From: Paenibacillus xylanexedens
GTDB taxonomy: Bacteria; Bacillota; Bacilli; Paenibacillales; Paenibacillaceae
Reading direction: 5' to 3'
Assembly (NCBI RefSeq): GCF_007680605.1
Contig: NZ_VEIO01000001.1
Coordinates: 1,860,001 to 1,924,000 of the forward strand
Length of the DNA stretch: 64,000 nt
The notes below the pieces were generated by a model. It was given only the letters and a program-made list of their open reading frames with translations. It was not told where the DNA came from and did no database searches. Of the stretch, positions 25,988 through 35,945 are shown piece after piece (position 1 is the stretch's first letter; every line of letters starts with the position of its first letter). The position numbers and the translations under genes are program-made.

Positions 25988-28900
25988 TCAACGCCCCGTT
26001 GCTCTCAAAATATCATAGAGAGTCTCACTGAATACTCGGCCTGAAATTTGACCCAAAGGAATGGATTTGTTATCTGCATAATAATAGTGCTGTCTCTTGC
26101 CATTTGGTTTGAAAAAATGTAACGATTCCAGCGTCACGTCGTCCATTCCTTCATAATACGTAATACTTGTACCGCTGAACCGAAGTTCGGCAACAATCTC
26201 TCCGTACTCTTTGTAAAACTCATTGAACCAACCACCATCTTGTGCAGGACCTTTAACCCATCCGTATTTCTCCAATGCTTTCGGGAGAGCTGTTGGTGAA
26301 AATTCCTCTTCCGGAAGATGATCATATTCTGTCTTGGTCCGATCTTCATCCTCAATCAAATAGATTTGACGTTTCAATTGCTCAAACGGTTGCTTGACCT
26401 CATAATCCTCAAGCTGAGTAGCCCAACCCTCAAGCGTGTCCTGGTCGAGTTCAAGCGGATGTACAAGACCCACCTGAGCTCCTGATGGCAGATCCGTTTC
26501 ATCCTCGTCCACTGTATTAAATGTACCGTCCTCCATATAACGGAATGTACGGATTAACTCACCCTGCTCATAAATGCCCCAGATTAATCCAACGGCAAAT
26601 TTCTGCATGATGACATTGTCTACAAATAGGGAAGTCCATTCCTCAGCGGTCCATAAACGCTGTTTGGATAAAGACTCTTCCAAGCGTGCAGTCTGGATCG
26701 TAACCATCGTTTTCAGATCTTTCTTCAACTGGGTAAAACGTGCCTTGGATTCTGCCGCAAGCTCAGGATCATCCTTTTGTGCCGGAGCAGGCAAACTTTT
26801 GACCGCTTTACCTGTTTCTTCGTTTACGACCACAACCTGTAGATCGGCGTTAACTTTGACCTGGAAGGAGCGTTCACCGTAACTAAGCTGTAACGTGCCT
26901 TTATCATCAAAACCGAGGGAAGTGACTAAACGATCTTCAAGCTGCTCTGCAGTCAATCCCATATTCTCTGCTGCAAGCTGCAATGCTTCTTCAGCTGCGC
27001 CTTTCACTTGACGGTTCTTAACGCTGCGTTTAACCTTGTCAATCGCCATAAGTGCGGCAGGTTCTTTTAGAAATGCTAATACTTTCACTGCCTCCGCTGC
27101 TATAGCTCCGCGGCTATTCTCTGTCCATTCCTTAATCTGTGGGGTCAATATATGAACTATCTGAAGATCACCGAACAGTGCGGAAACATACATAACCCAC
27201 TTTTCCTTCGCAGGCGCACCATCCTGAATCCATAGCTGCAACAGTTCCTTTGAAAACCTGATAAGCGAAGCTTCGCTTACATATTCTCGTAGTTCATTTA
27301 ACCGCTCATTCGGGCCAGACCCATGATCAATCGATTGCAGTAATACATATTGTTTGATCCGGTCATCCAAAGGCACACCATCTGCGGATCGAATCAGAGC
27401 AGGCAGTTCCTTTAGAGGTAACCAGCTGATGCGTGACATCTTCTTGGCATCGGCTAAGTCAGCAAGTGCTGCGTGTGCATATTCAGGACTTAGATCAGCC
27501 GTATCAAGCAGGATTTGAATCAGGTTTTTCCATTCGGTGGCTTTCTCACTTTGTAGGAGTTCAGTATATAATTTCTTGCTGTTATCCAGACTGCGGATCG
27601 CCGTTAGCGCCATTTCTTTAATTGAGACCTTTTTCTCCGCACGGTAGATCATCATATACAGTTCTTGATCCGGAACCCGATTAAACTCGGCCAAGGCAAT
27701 ACTGCTCGCCCGTTTAGAAGCATCCTGTAAACCTGCCTGAATAGCTGCTGCCAATTGTTGCTTAGGCAGGGTATCTCGCTGCTCAAATGCAACTTCAAGC
27801 GTTAAAATACGTGTATCCGTTGGCAGTTTTTTATACTGGTTTAATGCGTACTCCAGGTTTTGCTGTAAAATACGGCGATACTCATCCTGCGGCATCGATT
27901 GATACGTATAATCTGTCATCCCATTCAGCGAAATCAGACTAGTCAGCAGTTGTTCACGTTTTACCTGAGGATCGTCACCATACATAGTCAAAATTTGTTC
28001 ACCACTAAAAGCATAAGAATGATACATGTCCGAAACAATGTCCAGCGTCCATTCCGGATGAGTTAGCAAAATCGCAAAGCGGTGCATTGCCTCCGAATCA
28101 ATGGGCAGGAAACTGATGCTAATGAGATTGTTGATCCGCTTCCTGTCCCGATTGACATGATTGAACAATCCGCGGCTGTCCTTGTCTTCCCAATACTCTT
28201 CAAGGGTGTACTCACCACTTAAATATCTCGCGATGGCAAGACCTTGTCTCCCACCTTCGAGCGGTTGACGCAACACACGGAATACAGCCTCTTCAATTGT
28301 ATTTTCCGGTTGGATTCTATGGATGCCTTGATCCAACATCATTTTATGAAGACACAACTTCAGGAATGGTGCTCTGACAATCTCATATGCCCGTTTGGCT
28401 TGCTCGGGTTGGTTGGCAATTGCCGCCTTGATTATAATCCAGGACACGCGGTACGAATTCAATTCGAGTTGCATCATTTCAATCAATTGATAGGGCTCGT
28501 TCAGAGGAATCAGCCCGGACAGCAGATCATCTTCGCTTCTTGAACGAGGGTTCATACTAAGTAAATACTTACGAACCTCCATCGGATAGAGCTCATGGAG
28601 GTGATGAATAACTTCGAGTAGCACCTTGCCAACGTCATTAACGTTATCCAGAAAGCGTTGCTTTCCTCCATTGATATTCGTCAGATACAAGACTGCACTG
28701 CTCAATAAAACCAACGTCTGATGGAATTCGGCATGGGAAACATGATATTTCGCAGAGTAAGTGATTTCTGGATAATGCTTGGCAATCAATTCGCTGCGTT
28801 TCTGTTTCAGGAATTCCTCTTCCAGTACCTGTGACGAACCGTTTTGTTTGCCTTGAACGTTACCTGCAACCAAAGGTTCCATCAAACGGTACAGCTCTTG

Positions 28901-29548
28901 ATGAAGCTTGGCCGCATCGTTAGCCATAACATGCTGGAACAACTCCGGCAGGACGGAACTCATATCCTCGATCTCTTGCTTATTCGCAAATTCCACATCC
29001 GGTTGCACACACAAATGAACAAGCATCATGGCGTCAATCACATCTCTGAAATTACCCTGACTATCTGCTTTTTTGGAATCGAATAGCCATTGTGCCCGCT
29101 TCACGCGACGCTTAAGCTCTGAGAGAATTTCTTCCTCACCCGCATATCGCTTCATTTTCTTCAAACGAGATAACAAGGTTCCCATTCGATCCGAGCTCTT
29201 GCTTTTCCCATTTAATCCGTAAGCCTCCGAATCATCACCGAGACAAGCTGTGAATGCGTTAACCCCCCAAGGGCTTCTGCGGAAATAATTCGATTCCAAA
29301 TGCATGGCGACAGCTCCGGCACGAAAAAAAATATCTCCATCATCTTTTTTGCCAAGCTTGGACAGTGCTTCTACCGTTCGATAGACATAATGACTCGTTT
29401 TACCCATCATCTCAGGGAACTTTTCGGTTGCACCCATGACGTAATCGATAATTTCGGAGCTACGATCCGTTTTGAGCGAGTAGTCATCTGAACAAATGGA
29501 AGCGAACTTTTCTACCAAACTCTCTACTGTACGATCTACGGTAAGCAT
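25988..29548 (-). CDS. DUF4132 domain giant protein (YehI/MolR-like)
   Basis: 1186 residues. Mostly alpha-helical repeats over the first ~880 residues (HEAT-like character, for example GAIAAEAVKVLAFLKEPAAL). Then comes the DUF4132 C-terminal domain: QLEDRLVTSLGFDDKG, KDLKTMVTIQTARLEESL, RLWTAEEWTSLFVDNVIMQ, FAVGLIWGIYEQG. No catalytic motif is visible. Likely a scaffold or substrate-recognition subunit of the AAA-VWA complex. Good AGGAGG before ATG. It starts 24 bp after the VWA gene. The E. coli relative YehI is of nearly the same length. Confidence 0.9.
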   Translation of the reverse strand: MLTVDRTVESLVEKFASICSDDYSLKTDRSSEIIDYVMGATEKFPEMMGKTSHYVYRTVEALSKLGKKDDGDIFFRAGAVAMHLESNYFRRSPWGVNAFTACLGDDSEAYGLNGKSKSSDRMGTLLSRLKKMKRYAGEEEILSELKRRVKRAQWLFDSKKADSQGNFRDVIDAMMLVHLCVQPDVEFANKQEIEDMSSVLPELFQHVMANDAAKLHQELYRLMEPLVAGNVQGKQNGSSQVLEEEFLKQKRSELIAKHYPEITYSAKYHVSHAEFHQTLVLLSSAVLYLTNINGGKQRFLDNVNDVGKVLLEVIHHLHELYPMEVRKYLLSMNPRSRSEDDLLSGLIPLNEPYQLIEMMQLELNSYRVSWIIIKAAIANQPEQAKRAYEIVRAPFLKLCLHKMMLDQGIHRIQPENTIEEAVFRVLRQPLEGGRQGLAIARYLSGEYTLEEYWEDKDSRGLFNHVNRDRKRINNLISISFLPIDSEAMHRFAILLTHPEWTLDIVSDMYHSYAFSGEQILTMYGDDPQVKREQLLTSLISLNGMTDYTYQSMPQDEYRRILQQNLEYALNQYKKLPTDTRILTLEVAFEQRDTLPKQQLAAAIQAGLQDASKRASSIALAEFNRVPDQELYMMIYRAEKKVSIKEMALTAIRSLDNSKKLYTELLQSEKATEWKNLIQILLDTADLSPEYAHAALADLADAKKMSRISWLPLKELPALIRSADGVPLDDRIKQYVLLQSIDHGSGPNERLNELREYVSEASLIRFSKELLQLWIQDGAPAKEKWVMYVSALFGDLQIVHILTPQIKEWTENSRGAIAAEAVKVLAFLKEPAALMAIDKVKRSVKNRQVKGAAEEALQLAAENMGLTAEQLEDRLVTSLGFDDKGTLQLSYGERSFQVKVNADLQVVVVNEETGKAVKSLPAPAQKDDPELAAESKARFTQLKKDLKTMVTIQTARLEESLSKQRLWTAEEWTSLFVDNVIMQKFAVGLIWGIYEQGELIRTFRYMEDGTFNTVDEDETDLPSGAQVGLVHPLELDQDTLEGWATQLEDYEVKQPFEQLKRQIYLIEDEDRTKTEYDHLPEEEFSPTALPKALEKYGWVKGPAQDGGWFNEFYKEYGEIVAELRFSGTSITYYEGMDDVTLESLHFFKPNGKRQHYYYADNKSIPLGQISGRVFSETLYDILRATGR

Positions 29549-29572
29549 GATTTATTCCTCCTAAAAGTATGT

Positions 29573-30775
29573 TTAAGTGATCATTTCGCCAATCCATTCG
29601 GCAAGTTGGTTAGGTGTAATCGCTGCTACATGTGCCCCCATATTGGCTAGCGTCTGTGCAGCATGTTTGTTGTACACCGAATCTCCGTTGAAATCGAGAG
29701 CGGTGAGCACAAGCAACTTGCATCCTGCATCAATAATATCCTTACAAGCTTGATACATCTGATTAATCGGGTAACCTTCCTCCAGATCACTCACCAGAAT
29801 GTAGATCGTTTTTCCAGGATTCTCAATCAGCGTCTCCCCATAACGCAACGCTTTGGCGATATGGGTTCCTCCACCGAGTTGCACATTCATCAATACATCT
29901 ACGGGGTCCTCAAGTCGCTCGCTCAGGTCCACAACTTTGGTATCAAAAATGAACAGCTTTGTGCGTAGCGCATTCAATCGATAGAAAATACTCGCCATGA
30001 CCGAACTGTAAATCACCGAATCCATCATACTACCGCTTTCATCTACACCGATAATGATGTTCCACTTATTGTGCTGCTCTATATTCCCGTCAAAATAAAG
30101 ACGATCGATAACAAACCTTCGTTTGTGTTTATCATAATTTTTAAGATTACGAGTAATGGTCCGTTTAAAGTTCAGGTTGCGCAGGGACCGCAAAGAACTG
30201 GATGCGTACCGACTGCGTTTCCCCATAATACTGGCCCGGGTATGAGACTCCAGCTTCCTGCGGAGATCTTCAACCACCGTGCGTACAATATCTTTTGCAC
30301 TCCGCAGTACATCACCTTTCATTCGCCCTTTGAACTGCATGATGTTTTTGAGCAGGTTCATGTTAGGTTCAAGAGACTCCAGCAGTTTTTTATCGGTTAA
30401 GAGCTCCGTCAGTCCATAACGATCAAGCGCCTGCTTCTCCAGAATTTCAACCGTTGATTTGGGAAAAAGATCTCTGACCTTGTGTAACCAATTGGGTACG
30501 GTAAGCTCGGATGAACCATGTCCACCCTCTTTTCGGTAACCTTGTTCTTCACCGTATTCACGGTTATAGAGGTACCCTAGAATCTCGTCCAATTCAACAT
30601 ACTGAAATTCACCCGTTCTATATTGATCCGATTCACAAAGACCTTTCTCTGCAGATTCCCCCAAAATCAGGCGCCAACGGTTCAAGGTTTCAACAGCACT
30701 TCGTTCTTCCGAGGAAGACAACTCTGGCAACGTTTCGTCCTGGCCGCGAAGGCCATCATTCATATTAACTTCCAT
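29573..30775 (-). CDS. VWA domain protein (YehP-like), MoxR partner
   Basis: 400 residues. N-terminal ~235 residues are helical and charged, then a von Willebrand A domain with a complete MIDAS: Asp245, Ser247 and Ser249 in DESGSM, Thr304 in GGGTHIAKAL, and Asp330 in ILVSDLEEG. Such VWA proteins bind a metal and act as adaptors through which a MoxR ATPase remodels clients. ATG 30775 follows AAAGGAG with 8-base spacing and lies inside the end of the DUF5682 gene, so coupling is expected. Confidence 0.92.
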   Translation of the reverse strand: MEVNMNDGLRGQDETLPELSSSEERSAVETLNRWRLILGESAEKGLCESDQYRTGEFQYVELDEILGYLYNREYGEEQGYRKEGGHGSSELTVPNWLHKVRDLFPKSTVEILEKQALDRYGLTELLTDKKLLESLEPNMNLLKNIMQFKGRMKGDVLRSAKDIVRTVVEDLRRKLESHTRASIMGKRSRYASSSLRSLRNLNFKRTITRNLKNYDKHKRRFVIDRLYFDGNIEQHNKWNIIIGVDESGSMMDSVIYSSVMASIFYRLNALRTKLFIFDTKVVDLSERLEDPVDVLMNVQLGGGTHIAKALRYGETLIENPGKTIYILVSDLEEGYPINQMYQACKDIIDAGCKLLVLTALDFNGDSVYNKHAAQTLANMGAHVAAITPNQLAEWIGEMIT

Positions 30776-33201
30776 GCAGCAAACTCCTTTCGAAGCGCCT
30801 CATCCTGGGTTCTGTACCGAATGAGTAATTGCTCATCCAATGCAGGCATCAACATTTCATCCGACCTCACTTGGTGCAGATTGGCCACACGCTCGGCAAT
30901 CAGATTCGTTTCCATTGGCGTAAAATAAGTGAACGCCAGACGTAGTTCTGGAATCATAGCAATAAAATCATCATAGGATAACTGCTCAATTAACCCATTT
31001 AGCTCATGTAACAGTTGGTCCTCATATAGGAATGCATCTCGCGCTACGGTAAAGACACCTTGTAGAAATAAAGCCGTTTGACGCGTCTGTTCCGGCGTTC
31101 CGCGGATATACCCGCGGGCTCGCTCCACGATCTCTTCTCTAGATCGATCACCAAGTCCCGAAGCAATAGCGATACATACTCCTTCAAGCTGAGCAGGTAG
31201 CTTCGAATCTGACAAAAGCTCGTGCAAATGGTTTCTAAAAGCCGTATCCTGGAATTGCTCTTCGGCAGACTCGGCCAGCATTGCAAGTAGCTTTATTCCC
31301 TGAATAATACCTTCATGCTCGTCCGCATTCGTTCGCGAAAGCTGTTGCAGCTTGTCCACTGCGTTACGGTAAGCTTCAGATACTAACTCGGGAAGATGAG
31401 GGTCATCCGATAGTCCTAGCAACCGCCGATGCTGATGAATCCGATTCAGAATCGTTAAGCTGTTGCATAGTGACAGAAAATGTCCATCTGTCCGCAGAGC
31501 TGCTCGAACCTGGGCATACAACTGCATCGCTGTCTCCTGAAGTCCCATTAATAGTGCCTGGAGCATTTTTTGAGCAAGTTCACCGCTGTGATGGTCAGGA
31601 ATATCTCGCATCTGCTCTTCCATCTTTCGGGTAGCTGCTGTGGCAAGCGTTCCGCCATATAAAGAATTTTCAATAAGCCGCGCTTCAATTCGTGAGGAAT
31701 ACATGTATTCCCACGTTTCACGAACCAGATTCATATCACGTTGCGCGATCCAATCCGGTCCTGCCTGTCGCTTTGCGAACTCGGGGACAAGATAAGAGAT
31801 GCATTGAAACAACTGGCTCATCAAACGATGTTCCGGCTTGGCATACAGATCAAGTACCTTTTTATGCTGACCCGTCGTTCGAATCTGAAGCTTGAATTCC
31901 GAGCAACGCGCTTTAAAATCCTCCACGATAGGAATATGAAACGCATTAGGTGCAACGCTCCCGATGGCATCCCCGGTCAACAGAAGTTGCAGTTCCTGAA
32001 GAGGCTTGTCGGTGGCAAGTGTAAGCTCTCCTTTGACAAATGAAGAGAGGGCCGCATCCATCAGCTCGTACACTCCGCCTTCCTGCTTGCCTCGAAGCTC
32101 CGCCAGACCTTGAATCATACTATAAGCCTCGATCGCATCGCTTGTGGATACATGTTCTTGCTTGTCACGTAGCTTACGCATCAGTCTAGATAATAGATTC
32201 AACGTGGTCACACGATAAGGTGAATATGAAGAACGAAGCAGGTGATCCCAGATTTGATCGTAAAAATAAACATAAGGCATACCGCTGGCATAACCATTCA
32301 ATCGATCCGCTTCGGCAAATGTATACACCATCGGATACACCTGTTCTTGAACATTTCCTGAATCTGATGTATCGTGTTGCGTCGAATTCGCCTTGGGTTC
32401 ATTTTTCTGAACAGACGGACTCATTAATCCAAACGTATGAAAACCTCCCGTAATTACGAGCACACGCTGATACCGCTCTTCAGCTTCCTTGATTCGTTTC
32501 GCCATATGGGCTTCTCTAACCAGGTCACCACTTGCGATCAGACGCTCCGGGGTGTAACACATTCGGGATAATGTACAATACGTGAAAACATCCTGCACAA
32601 AGGCAGATGTAGGCTTCAGCAGCCCCCCGATCTCAAACACCTTTTCCCAAAGTTCATCAAAACTGCGGCAGTTTGTTTTCTCACATAAACGGTTAATGAA
32701 ATCTGAACTGGCAAGCAGCTTTTCGTCCTGAACGGAGATTTCTTTCTGCTCTGTTTGCGAAGGACTCTCCGTGGTTCTGGATACATGCCGATAATCCAAA
32801 TCTATAAATTGTGCCGAAATGCCAAGCCGGTGTGCTTCCTTCAGCGCAACATATTCGGGTGAATACCGGAGCATCGGATAATAACAGGCTTCTCTTCCAT
32901 ATTCATCCTCATAGGTATAATAGAGACTGACCGGAGGCATGGTCGCTTCATCCGTTAGTACAGGTATCAGAGAATTGCCGCTTTCCGGTCCTTCAATCAA
33001 AATGATATCCGGTTTGTACTCTCCGATAACATGTAACAGATGATGAGAACAAGCTGGACTATGATGCCGTATTGGAAAATAAACCGTTCGATTGTTTAAG
33101 TTATATACACTTGTATCGAATAAGGATTGAAGCTGATTCAAATCCGTAACACTCGATAAACCAGCAGCGTCAGTAGGCTCCACTTGGTCTAACCGATCCA
33201 T
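30760..33201 (-). CDS. DUF5682 family protein (YehM-like)
   Basis: 813 residues, soluble. The N-terminus has the family signature VYFPIRHHSPACSHHL and PDIILIEGPESGNSLIP, later VLVITGGFHTFGL near residue 250. The IEGP and GGFH motifs recall the TraB/TIKI-like fold, where Glu and His residues coordinate a metal, but this link is only my inference. The C-terminal ~350 residues are helical. It overlaps both neighbours (13 and 16 bp), indicating fixed stoichiometry. E. coli YehM is the counterpart I recall. Confidence 0.9.
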   Translation of the reverse strand: MDRLDQVEPTDAAGLSSVTDLNQLQSLFDTSVYNLNNRTVYFPIRHHSPACSHHLLHVIGEYKPDIILIEGPESGNSLIPVLTDEATMPPVSLYYTYEDEYGREACYYPMLRYSPEYVALKEAHRLGISAQFIDLDYRHVSRTTESPSQTEQKEISVQDEKLLASSDFINRLCEKTNCRSFDELWEKVFEIGGLLKPTSAFVQDVFTYCTLSRMCYTPERLIASGDLVREAHMAKRIKEAEERYQRVLVITGGFHTFGLMSPSVQKNEPKANSTQHDTSDSGNVQEQVYPMVYTFAEADRLNGYASGMPYVYFYDQIWDHLLRSSYSPYRVTTLNLLSRLMRKLRDKQEHVSTSDAIEAYSMIQGLAELRGKQEGGVYELMDAALSSFVKGELTLATDKPLQELQLLLTGDAIGSVAPNAFHIPIVEDFKARCSEFKLQIRTTGQHKKVLDLYAKPEHRLMSQLFQCISYLVPEFAKRQAGPDWIAQRDMNLVRETWEYMYSSRIEARLIENSLYGGTLATAATRKMEEQMRDIPDHHSGELAQKMLQALLMGLQETAMQLYAQVRAALRTDGHFLSLCNSLTILNRIHQHRRLLGLSDDPHLPELVSEAYRNAVDKLQQLSRTNADEHEGIIQGIKLLAMLAESAEEQFQDTAFRNHLHELLSDSKLPAQLEGVCIAIASGLGDRSREEIVERARGYIRGTPEQTRQTALFLQGVFTVARDAFLYEDQLLHELNGLIEQLSYDDFIAMIPELRLAFTYFTPMETNLIAERVANLHQVRSDEMLMPALDEQLLIRYRTQDEALRKEFAAWKLI

Positions 33202-34292
33202 TTTCTTTCCTCATAATAATTCTTCCAAATTTCCTCTTCGGCAGAGCGAGCTTTGACAATTTTGGAAAAATAGTTTTTGAGAATGCTTAGATCCTTGTCG
33301 TTTTCCTTTGCAACGGTTCCCAGCATATTTTGCACCAACCGATCCAACGCAATAGATTTCCCCTCATAATAGTAAGATGTCATTGCGCTCTGCACATATA
33401 CCGACACGGCTTCTGCAGTACTCATGGACGCTTGAGGTGTATCAAGCTTGTACCCTTCGCGAGACATGCCTGTTCGTAGCTCCATAAAAGTAGTTGCCAG
33501 CAACTCCACTACATCGGTTTGAATTTCGGTATCAATTCCACTATGTAATAACAGGTTTCTCGCCTGAGATTCAATGATTTTGGCTTCCATCTTTACATTC
33601 TGGATCGGTTTGATCGTTTCAAAATTAAAACGTCGCTTGAGTGCGCCGCTCATCTCATTTACACCTTTATCCCGAATATTCGCCGTAGCAATGACGTTGA
33701 ATCCAGGTTTGGCAAACAGCACCCCCCCGTCAAGTTCTGGAATGCTCATGACTTTATCGCTCAAAATACTGATCAAGCTGTCCTGTGCTTCGGCCGGACA
33801 ACGTGTAATTTCCTCAAAGCGCGTTAAAATACCTTTTTTCATGCCATTGTATAACGGGGAAGGCACAAGAGCTGCTTCAGAGGGCCCTTTGTCCAAAAGC
33901 ATCGCATAATTCCAGGAATATTTAATCATATCCTCCGTTGTTCCAGCCGTACCTTGAATCGTATTCAGACTGGTCCCCGAGATCGCTGCCGTAAGCAACT
34001 CACTTAGCATCGTTTTGGCTGTACCGGGCTCACCGACAAGCATCAACCCGCGATTCCCTGCAAGTGTTACGACCGCACGTTCAATTAACACATCATTCCC
34101 GTAAAATTTGCGTGTGATGGCGATCTTCTCTCCATCCAGCATCGCCGGCTTATCTCGACCAATAATAAAATCCCGCACATTAGCTGGAGATAATAACCAG
34201 TTGGGCGGACGATGACCCTGATCCTCCTGTTGTAACGCCCGTAACTCAGCCTCGTATAAAGTCTCGGCAGGCGGTTTAAGCATTTCTATCAT
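33189..34292 (-). CDS. MoxR-type AAA+ ATPase (YehL-like), first gene of operon
   Basis: 367 residues from ATG 34292, which is correctly spaced from GAGAGGAGA; an ATG at 34310 lies upstream of that site. Walker A GEPGTAKT (87-94), Walker B as LTRFEEI (acidic pair near 160), sensor-1 Asn near 205 in IATANIRDKG, and arginine finger region GALKRRFNF near 220. ATP hydrolysis by the hexamer would drive remodelling through the VWA partner encoded two genes on. It is insulated from the upstream AKR gene by two terminators. Confidence 0.93.
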   Translation of the reverse strand: MIEMLKPPAETLYEAELRALQQEDQGHRPPNWLLSPANVRDFIIGRDKPAMLDGEKIAITRKFYGNDVLIERAVVTLAGNRGLMLVGEPGTAKTMLSELLTAAISGTSLNTIQGTAGTTEDMIKYSWNYAMLLDKGPSEAALVPSPLYNGMKKGILTRFEEITRCPAEAQDSLISILSDKVMSIPELDGGVLFAKPGFNVIATANIRDKGVNEMSGALKRRFNFETIKPIQNVKMEAKIIESQARNLLLHSGIDTEIQTDVVELLATTFMELRTGMSREGYKLDTPQASMSTAEAVSVYVQSAMTSYYYEGKSIALDRLVQNMLGTVAKENDKDLSILKNYFSKIVKARSAEEEIWKNYYEERKWIG

Positions 34293-34343
34293 CGAGATGT
34301 CTCCTCTCATACAAACAGATCGTATGTTCCTATTCCCATCATT

Positions 34344-34375
34344 TTATCATAGCCATCAGCAGATGAGTCTGATAA
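34344..34375 (-). promoter_or_regulatory. interrupted dyad at the presumed operon promoter
   Basis: TTATCA (34344-34349) and TGATAA (34370-34375) are mirrored, with inner CATC (34354-34357) and GATG (34362-34365) evenly spaced at 4-base steps. On the minus strand this overlaps TATGAT, a good -10 box, about 50 bp before the ATPase start, with TTATCA 18 bp upstream as a weak -35. It fits a regulator operator controlling the whole operon. Confidence 0.4.
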
Positions 34376-34612
34376 CGGGCAAAAATGGTTGAAACGTCCT
34401 TCTTACCTGCACTTTTGACTAAGTCCAAGGACTTACATCACCGTACAAATGTGAATCCTCTCTCCCGTCTACATCTAGAATAGAGCAATTTCTCATTCTA
34501 TCCTTTGGAATATCGCTTAGGCATATAGTTCTACTTATCAACACTAACGGCCAGACTTCAGAGATAGGACACTACAATCTTATAAACAATCCAACATCTC
34601 TTCTAACCACTG

Positions 34613-34653
34613 CATAAAAAGAAAAAGGATGCAAAACGCAGAACCGTGCATCC
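34613..34653 (-). terminator. minus-strand terminator
   Basis: On the minus strand GGATGCA (34653-34647) pairs with TGCATCC (34633-34627), followed by TTTTTCTTTTT. It backs up the AKR terminator. The remaining 34376-34612 DNA shows no gene. Confidence 0.75.
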
Positions 34654-34725
34654 TGTGCTTCATCCATCTGCATAATTGCGGCATATTGTCTCCCATTTCA
34701 CACAATCAACTGGCTAAAGCCATAA

Positions 34726-34750
34726 ACAAAAAGCCGCTAGATTAGCGACT
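34726..34750 (-). terminator. terminator of the aldo/keto reductase gene
   Basis: Minus strand AGTCGCTA-ATC-TAGCGGCT, one mismatch, then TTTTTG; 30 bp past the stop codon. Confidence 0.8.
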
Positions 34751-34781
34751 AAATGAAAGATTATATCGTGTTCTATAGACG

Positions 34782-35765
34782 CTACATTCTCCGTCCGCAC
34801 GAAGATGAGTACAGCTCGTACCATTCATACCGTGTCAGTTCAACCTGAGCCGCATCACGGCAAGCGAGAATCCGCTCCGGACGAATCGAACCGATCACCG
34901 GCTGAATTCCGGCTGGATGTTTCATTAACCAAGCCAGTACAATGGCTTCACTCGTGACACCACGTTCTTTAGCAATACGAGCCACCAGGTCTGCCGTTGC
35001 TTCAATCTCAGGCCGTTGTCCTTCAATAGCCCTGCCTGTAAATCTTCCTTGTGCAAGAGGACCCCAAGCTTGTAGCTGAATACGCTCTGCCTGGCAGTAC
35101 TCCATCGTACCGTATGGGAAAACATTTTCTTTCGCCTGCGCACGGTTCACGGTTACTCCAGCTTCTACAAAACCGATTTTATCAAGGCTCATCTCCAGTT
35201 GATTCACGATGAATGGCATACGACTGTACATCTGAAGCAAACGAATCTGTTCAGAACCCATATTAGACACGCCGAAGTTTCTTACTTTTCCAGCCTGATG
35301 AAGTTTAGCCAGCGCTTCTCCGATTTCCTGCGGGTGGGCAAGTGGGTCGGGACGATGCAGTAGCAAAATATCCAGATACTCCGTGCCGAGCCGGGATAAA
35401 ATCCCGTCAACACTCTTTAAAATATGTGCCCCTGATGTATCATAACGTTGCGGCCCCTCATCATCCCCGACCAATCGAATTCCGCATTTGGATTGGATAA
35501 TGAGCTGTTCCCGTAGACCGTGCCTTTCGGATAAAATCCGCCCAAATACATGCTCCGCTTTCCCACGTGTATAGATGTCGGCCAGGTCAAAATGATTAAT
35601 TCCAATCTCCAGTGCTGCTTCGACCGCTTGACGGCCTTCAACTACCAAATCCTCAGTAATGGGGGCTCCATCCCAATCTCCTCCAAAGCGCATACACCCC
35701 AGAACAATAGGACTCGCGGGAATCTGATGATCATGTAAAGGCAACTGTCTATATGACATTTCCAT
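34782..35765 (-). CDS. aldo/keto reductase
   Basis: 327 residues. Complete catalytic tetrad: Asp and Tyr in FDLADIYTRG, Lys in IIQSKCG, His in ILLLHRPDP; NADPH-binding C-terminal PVIGSIRPERI. Resembles the YdhF/YcsN-type AKR (COG4989). ATG 35765 or 35759, both after GAGGGGAG. Monocistronic, closed by its own terminator. Substrate unknown. Confidence 0.92.
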   Translation of the reverse strand: MEMSYRQLPLHDHQIPASPIVLGCMRFGGDWDGAPITEDLVVEGRQAVEAALEIGINHFDLADIYTRGKAEHVFGRILSERHGLREQLIIQSKCGIRLVGDDEGPQRYDTSGAHILKSVDGILSRLGTEYLDILLLHRPDPLAHPQEIGEALAKLHQAGKVRNFGVSNMGSEQIRLLQMYSRMPFIVNQLEMSLDKIGFVEAGVTVNRAQAKENVFPYGTMEYCQAERIQLQAWGPLAQGRFTGRAIEGQRPEIEATADLVARIAKERGVTSEAIVLAWLMKHPAGIQPVIGSIRPERILACRDAAQVELTRYEWYELYSSSCGRRM

Positions 35766-35945
35766 GCTCCCCTCGTATTTTTATTTTTGAAAACGCATTC
35801 TTACTCACTCTCTTGTCTTCTTGAGTCCAACACGATATTCCTGCATTACTTACATTTTTTCATATCGAAACAAGGTTTCGAACCTTTACATATGGAATAA
35901 TTACAAAGTGACATATCTTATTGCCAAGGAGAGGAGATTACACAT

